Shown here: one piece after another, positions 1-4,600 of the stretch
Layout: every line of letters begins with the position of its first letter
Position numbering within the stretch: the stretch's first letter is position 1
Assembly: GCA_028696635.1 (NCBI GenBank)
Contig: JAQVGR010000110.1
Location: 1-6,294 of the forward strand
Direction of reading: 5' to 3'
DNA from: Candidatus Krumholzibacteriia bacterium
GTDB taxonomy: Bacteria; Krumholzibacteriota; Krumholzibacteriia; Krumholzibacteriales; Krumholzibacteriaceae
Length of the DNA stretch: 6,294 nucleotides
Notes under the pieces: model-generated
Told to the model about the DNA's origin: nothing
The model's database searches: none
The model's input: only the letters and a program-made list of their open reading frames with translations
Program-made: the position numbers and the translations under genes

Positions 1-764
1 AGCCCCGCCGGGACGCGGTTGCGCGGGTAGAAGGAAATGTCTTCAGCGACGACCTCGTTGTAGCGCTTTTCGACCCATTCTCGCCCGACGCTCGTGTTGG
101 TCCAGTCCTTGCGCAGGTACATAGCCCCGACCTTGAGGCGATCGCTGAACGAGTTCTTCTGCAGGCGCGTCACCCACGAGTCCGTGCCGTTGGGGACGGT
201 CGTCTCCTGCTCGCCGGTCCAGTTGTAGGTGCCGCCGTCGTCGGTGTAGATCAGGGTGCCGTTGAGATGGTCGACCGGGCCTATCGAGAGGTCCCAGAAA
301 TCCGAGCGGATCCCGCTCGACTGAGGCCCCCAGTTGTCGTTCTTGAGCTTGTTCTGGTCGACGAGCTGCAAAAGCGGCTCGCCGTGGACCCAGAACCGGT
401 TCTGGCGGGCGAAGAGGAAGGTCTCCCACCGCTCGCCGTGCAGCCGCAGGTGCCCCTCTGCGGCGAGGTACTCGGGACGCTTGAATTCGACGGTCTGCGT
501 GAGGAACTCGTCGCGGTTCGACTGCGCGCGCATCTTGAAGAACATCTCGAGATCGTCGGAGGGCCAGCTGAGCCACTTGAGCTCGAGGTAGTGCCTCGGC
601 TGCCCCTCGCCCCCGGGGGGGCCGAAGCGCCAGATGTTGTTATCGCGCTGCAGCGAGGCCTCGACCTCGTAGTACCCCTCCAGCTTGTTCACCGCGGCGG
701 CGGGGCCGGCGGCGGCCGATGCGAGGAGTCCCGCGAGGAGGAGGGTGCAGAAGCGTCTCGTCAT
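1..764 (-). CDS. Exported protein, probable outer-membrane beta-barrel (3' partial)
   Basis: The frame starts at ATG 764-762 and runs off the left edge after 254 complete codons with no stop. The first 24 residues are a signal peptide: MTRR, a hydrophobic stretch, and AAAGPAAA before a probable cut ahead of VNKLEG. No lipobox is seen. The mature part is rich in aromatic and charged residues in alternating patterns (for example HYLELKWLSWP, LEMFFKMRAQSNRD, HLRLHGERWETFLFARQNRF, LNGTLIYTDDGGTYNW, KVGAMYLRKDW). These resemble successive strands of an outer-membrane barrel joined by polar loops. I do not recognise a named family. A clear AGGAAGGA ribosome binding site supports this start. It lies 32 bases after the PorV-like gene on the same strand, so it is probably in the same operon. 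It could be a porin-like channel or a surface barrel tied to the large glucan-binding-like protein. Alternatively it is a periplasmic carbohydrate-binding beta-sandwich. The gene itself is well supported; its function is not. Confidence 0.85.
   Translation of the reverse strand, partial: MTRRFCTLLLAGLLASAAAGPAAAVNKLEGYYEVEASLQRDNNIWRFGPPGGEGQPRHYLELKWLSWPSDDLEMFFKMRAQSNRDEFLTQTVEFKRPEYLAAEGHLRLHGERWETFLFARQNRFWVHGEPLLQLVDQNKLKNDNWGPQSSGIRSDFWDLSIGPVDHLNGTLIYTDDGGTYNWTGEQETTVPNGTDSWVTRLQKNSFSDRLKVGAMYLRKDWTNTSVGREWVEKRYNEVVAEDISFYPRNRVPAG
615..621. repeat. Homopolymer G7 (C7 on the coding strand) in the third gene
   Basis: Seven consecutive G preceded by five C (610-621) encode FGPPGGEG near residue 50 of the exported protein. 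The frame is intact on both sides of the run. Confidence 0.85.
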
Positions 765-767
765 CGT

Positions 768-775
768 TCCTTCCT
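768..775 (-). promoter_or_regulatory. Ribosome binding site for the third gene
   Basis: The minus strand reads AGGAAGGA, then ACG, then the ATG at 764. The AGGA half lies 7 bases from the start codon. It is purine-rich and complementary to the 16S rRNA end, and it decides the start of the exported protein, since the frame stays open further upstream. Confidence 0.75.
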
Positions 776-780
776 GCGCC

Positions 781-792
781 CGGCCCGGGCCG
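781..792. repeat. 12-base perfect palindrome in the 32-base intergenic gap
   Basis: CGGCCCGGGCCG equals its own reverse complement and lies between the PorV-like stop codon and the ribosome binding site of the third gene. In the transcript it could form a small hairpin, but with no U-run it is not an intrinsic terminator. GC-rich sequence makes such palindromes common. Confidence 0.5.
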
Positions 793-796
793 CCCG

Positions 797-1690
797 CTAC
801 AGCCGGATCGTCAGCCCGAACTGGTACGTGTTCCCCAGATCGTAGTGCGTCTCGAGCATCAGGTCGACCTGCCACCGGTTCCCCTTGAGTCCGAACCCGG
901 CGGTGAGGTTCTCCTTCTCGAAACCGCCCCGCAGGGCGACCGCGTCGAAGAACCAGATCTCGCTCCCGATGCGGCCGATCAGATCGTCGAACCGCCCGTA
1001 CCTCGTCCTCAGGTCGAACGAGAGCAGGAGCAGGTCGCTGAAGGTGTATCCGGCGCCTATCGCGAAATCCCGGTAGACGGGGTCGGGGGCGCCGGTGGTC
1101 CTGAGCAGCTGCAGTTTCGGCTCGTTGACGTTGTAGACCACCGCCCCGACCGACCAGACACCCGACGGAGAACGGTACAGCGCCCCGAGATCGAGACTCG
1201 CCTTGTTGACGCTCCCCTCGAATGCGGGGTCGTTGTACCGCTCGTACCCCGGCGCGGCGAGGGTGAAGATCTTCAGGGCCGCGCCTATCGAGAGGTTCTC
1301 GAAGCGGGGGATCGACCGGGCGATCCCGAGGTTGACCGTGTCCTCGTGATAGATGTCCTCGAGTTCGAGGCGGACCCACGAGATCCCGACGGCCAGCCAG
1401 GGCCCCGTGTTGTAGACCGCCGCTGCGTAATCGTTGGAGAGCTCGGCGACGCCGAACAGGGATGTCCGGCACCCGGTTATCTCGAAGCGGTCTACCAGCG
1501 TCATACCGGCCGGGTTCCAGTAGATCGCGTTGGCGTCGTCGGCGACCCCGACGAAGGCCGAGCCCATCGCCCGCGGGCGCGGCCCCATGCGGGCGTGCCG
1601 GAAGTCGGCGCGCAGCGGTTCGGCGATCGCCGCGAGCACGATCGCCGCGATCCACGCGGGGAGGAGCGTATGGAGTATCGTCCGCCTCAT
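797..1690 (-). CDS. PorV/PorQ-like outer-membrane beta-barrel protein
   Basis: This 297-residue protein starts at ATG 1690-1688 and stops at TAG 799-797. Residues 1-28 form a signal peptide: basic MRR, a hydrophobic core, and probable cleavage after PLRA. Residues 36-63 carry the family signature: a glycine/arginine-rich RPRAMGSAFVGVADDANA followed by IYWNPAGM. This is typical of the PorV/PorQ/UPF0164 group, relatives of FadL-type barrels. The rest alternates polar and hydrophobic residues as in membrane beta-strands and ends in a strand, YQFGLTIRL. The length is close to the usual 300-350. Characterised PorV proteins sit in the outer membrane and shuttle type IX secretion substrates to the attachment machinery. 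The gene overlaps the upstream giant gene by 4 bases, so it is probably translated by coupling and may serve that protein. The reading frame stays open far upstream (to about 3388), but that part is an arginine-rich shadow of the larger gene, and the signal peptide fixes the start at 1690. The family is fairly sure; the specific partner is inference. Confidence 0.9.
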   Translation of the reverse strand: MRRTILHTLLPAWIAAIVLAAIAEPLRADFRHARMGPRPRAMGSAFVGVADDANAIYWNPAGMTLVDRFEITGCRTSLFGVAELSNDYAAAVYNTGPWLAVGISWVRLELEDIYHEDTVNLGIARSIPRFENLSIGAALKIFTLAAPGYERYNDPAFEGSVNKASLDLGALYRSPSGVWSVGAVVYNVNEPKLQLLRTTGAPDPVYRDFAIGAGYTFSDLLLLSFDLRTRYGRFDDLIGRIGSEIWFFDAVALRGGFEKENLTAGFGLKGNRWQVDLMLETHYDLGNTYQFGLTIRL

Positions 1691-4600
1691 TTGATCACCG
1701 CCACCGCCGCGTTGTGACGTATCGTCCGCTGGCCGGCCGCCTGCTGGTAGGTCACGGTGAAGCGGCAGACGTAGATCCCGTACGGGACGATCGCGCCGGT
1801 GTTGTCGCGGCCGTCCCAGGTGAACCCGGTGACCCGCCGCGGTCTCGCGTCCGGAGTGTCCTCGGCGGTGATCGCGATCCGCCGCTCGAGGATCCGCCTG
1901 CGGTACCCGTCCATGTCGTATATCTCTATCGTCACCGTCGCCTCGGCGGAGAGGTAGAAACTGATCGACGTCTCCTCGTAGAGGCCGTCTCCGTTCGGCG
2001 AGAAGGGGTTCGGGGAGAAGACCACCCCCGAGAACACCTCGCCGGGAGTATAGGAGAACTCGGGATTGTGCAGCAGCGCGTATGTCCCCGGTCGCGCGAT
2101 CTCGGCGGTGACGAGGTTGCCGAACGGGTTGACCGTGCCGCCGATGTAGATCCAGACGCCGGTCGTCCGGTTGAGCTCGTATACCCCGATCAGGTTCTCG
2201 TCGAGCCCGCCCACCGAGTACTGCGGGTAGTGGAAGCTGATCGGGACGGGCCGCTCGAATTCGGGGAGGGGGACGTAGACGTCGACCGAGTCGCCCCAAT
2301 CGCCGGGCACGCGGAAGATCGCCTTGAACTCGAGCGTGCGGATGACGTTGACCGAGCGCGCCCCCGGCGGGATCGCGGGGAAGTCCCCGGCGTACTCGCT
2401 GGTCAGCTCGAAGCGGTAGGGGACCTCTCTCGCCTCGGCCGTGAGGGCGTCGGATGGGATGCGCGCGAGCGTCCCCTCGGGGGCCCTGACCTCGAAGTCT
2501 GAGGCCATGTCGATCGGTCCGGCGACGAAGGTCGGGACCGGGCGGGAGATCTCCATCGTGTAAAGGGAGGTGATCGCCGTGTTCCCCGAGGGATCGGCGG
2601 CCTCTATCTGGAACTCGATGTTCCAGGTGCTGTCGTACGGCGCGATGATGACGTTCTCCAGCATATCCTCTATCGGCAGGTCGACGCTCCAGATGTCGCC
2701 GCCGGCGTATCCCATCTCGAGCTCCCCCATCCACGTGTCGGCGGCGACCGAATCGGCGCGCCACCGGAAGACCGCCTCGCGCACCTCGTCGTCGTCTGTG
2801 ACGAGCGCGGTGAAGTAGAGCGGCGCGTTGACGAGCGGGGTGAAGGGGATCGTCTCGTCGACGGGGACGCCGACCGTTATCACCGGCGGCCCCTGGTCCT
2901 CGAAGGTCGTCATCTCGAGGTAGCAGGCGGTGATTCCATCGTTCAGGCGCGCCACCGCCTCGTCGGTCTTGTAGTTGAGCATCTCGGCCTGCGTGCGCCC
3001 GGCTGTCCTGCCGGTTCCCGGGCCGATCATCAGATCGATGATGTTGGGGTCGCGGTCGAGGTCGCCGCCCCCGCCGAAGTTCCACTCGGAGGGGCTCGCG
3101 TTGACCCAGCGGGTGTCGCCGAAGTTGTTGTCGTCGCTGTTCCCGTCGTGGCTGGTCATCACGACCATCACGTCCCAGCTCCTGATCTCCTCGGCCGTCG
3201 GGTTGCCGAGCGCCTCCTTCGAGACGACTCCGGTAATCGTGTTCTTCTCGTAGTCCGATATGAGGATGATGTCGCGGTCGCTCTTGCGGACGCTGTTCGA
3301 CCAGGCGGAGGATGTGTTCTGGTTCCCCGATGTCAGCACCCCCTTGTACCATCCCTCCATGACGATCGCGTAGTCCCACGCGTCCCACCGGGAGAAATCG
3401 TTCTGGCGGTTGGGCAGCCCCTCGGTGGCCCCGCCCTTGAAGGCGTCTATCATGATGTCGATCTTCTGTATGTTGATCCCCGCGTAGAAGGGGTTCCAGT
3501 CTGCGGTTCCCTCGTCGGCGGGATCGGGGTGCCGGCCGATCTTCACCTCGAAGGCGATGCTGGGGATGATCTCGCCGGCGACTATCTTCGAGGTCTCGAA
3601 TATGGTCATCTCCTCGAGGTCGAAGGAGCGCTGGAGAAAGACCTGGTTGGTGGGGTAGAGGTAATAGAGCCCCTCGCGCCCGAACAGGTTCGGGCCGTGG
3701 TCGTCCCCTTCCTCGTCGGTCAGCACGCGTATCGGCTCGGCGGTCCCCTGCACGGTGAAGGTCAGCGTTCCCTGCGAGGCGGAGATGTTGCGCGAATCCC
3801 TGGCCGAGACGGCGAGGGCGTACTCGCCGCCGGCGACCCCGGGATCGACTATATAGAGGATGCTGTAGACCCCGTCGCCGGCCGTTTCGTCGCCGCCGGT
3901 CCCGTCGTTGTACATGAACTGGTAGCGAGAGCCGCCGACGGGGGAGAGGTCGACCAGCACGGCGCCGATCCCGTCACCGGCGTCGATCACGCGCGCGGTG
4001 AAGAGGACCGTCCCGCCGGCGTCGACGATATCGGGGGTCGCGAGCAGCTCGCCGAGCGCCGGCGCCGAGGGGAAGTCGCCGAGGACCGTGTAGGGATCGG
4101 CGTAGTGCCGCAGGGTCACGGGGGTCAGGGCGACCGACCAGTCGACGGAGGGATCGTCCGGGTCGAAGTCCAGGTTGAGGGTCGAGTCGTGCGGCGCCGA
4201 GTCGAAGGCGGCGCGCTTGACGTCGGTCTCCTGCGTGAGATAGACCTGCAGGCGCATCGTCTGCGGCACGGCCCCCTCGAGGAAGTCGAACGGGACGGTG
4301 ATGGTCGCCCACTCGCCGTCCTTCGCCGTCCAGTCGCCCTGCACGTTGATCCCCTCGACCCAGGTCCCCGACGAGGTGGAGATATACGCTCCGTTCCCAT
4401 CGTCCCACCACTCCCACTCGGTCCCCGACCAGCGGCGCATGTCGGCGTAATCGTCCGAGGAGTACTTCCAGGTGAAGCAGTAGTCGGGGAGCAGCGGATG
4501 GGCGTACGAGACGGGGAAGAGGAAGGGGTCATTCACCGCCCCCGCCGCGTCCCCCCTGGTTTCCATCAGCACGACCAGGTGCGCCCCGTCCCAGTTCGTC

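Noticed and set aside
43..576. A minus-strand open frame of 177 codons inside the third gene.
   Set aside because: It is in a different frame from the signal-peptide-bearing gene that starts at 764, is arginine-rich, and has no domain.
781..792. The intergenic palindrome as a transcription terminator between the second and third genes.
   Set aside because: It has no T-run on the coding strand, and the third gene's ribosome binding site follows almost at once, so read-through in one operon is more likely.
719..2502. Plus-strand open frames of 332 and 346 codons (719-1717 and 1462-2502) opposite the PorV-like gene and the end of the giant gene.
   Set aside because: They are proline- and arginine-rich with no motif, and the minus-strand frames carry a signal peptide and family motifs across the same bases.
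1691..3388. An upstream extension of the PorV-like frame, which would make an 863-residue protein overlapping the giant gene.
   Set aside because: The extension translates into arginine-, glycine- and aspartate-rich low-complexity sequence, lies wholly inside the well-supported giant gene in another frame, and would bury a typical signal peptide at 1690 in the middle of the protein.
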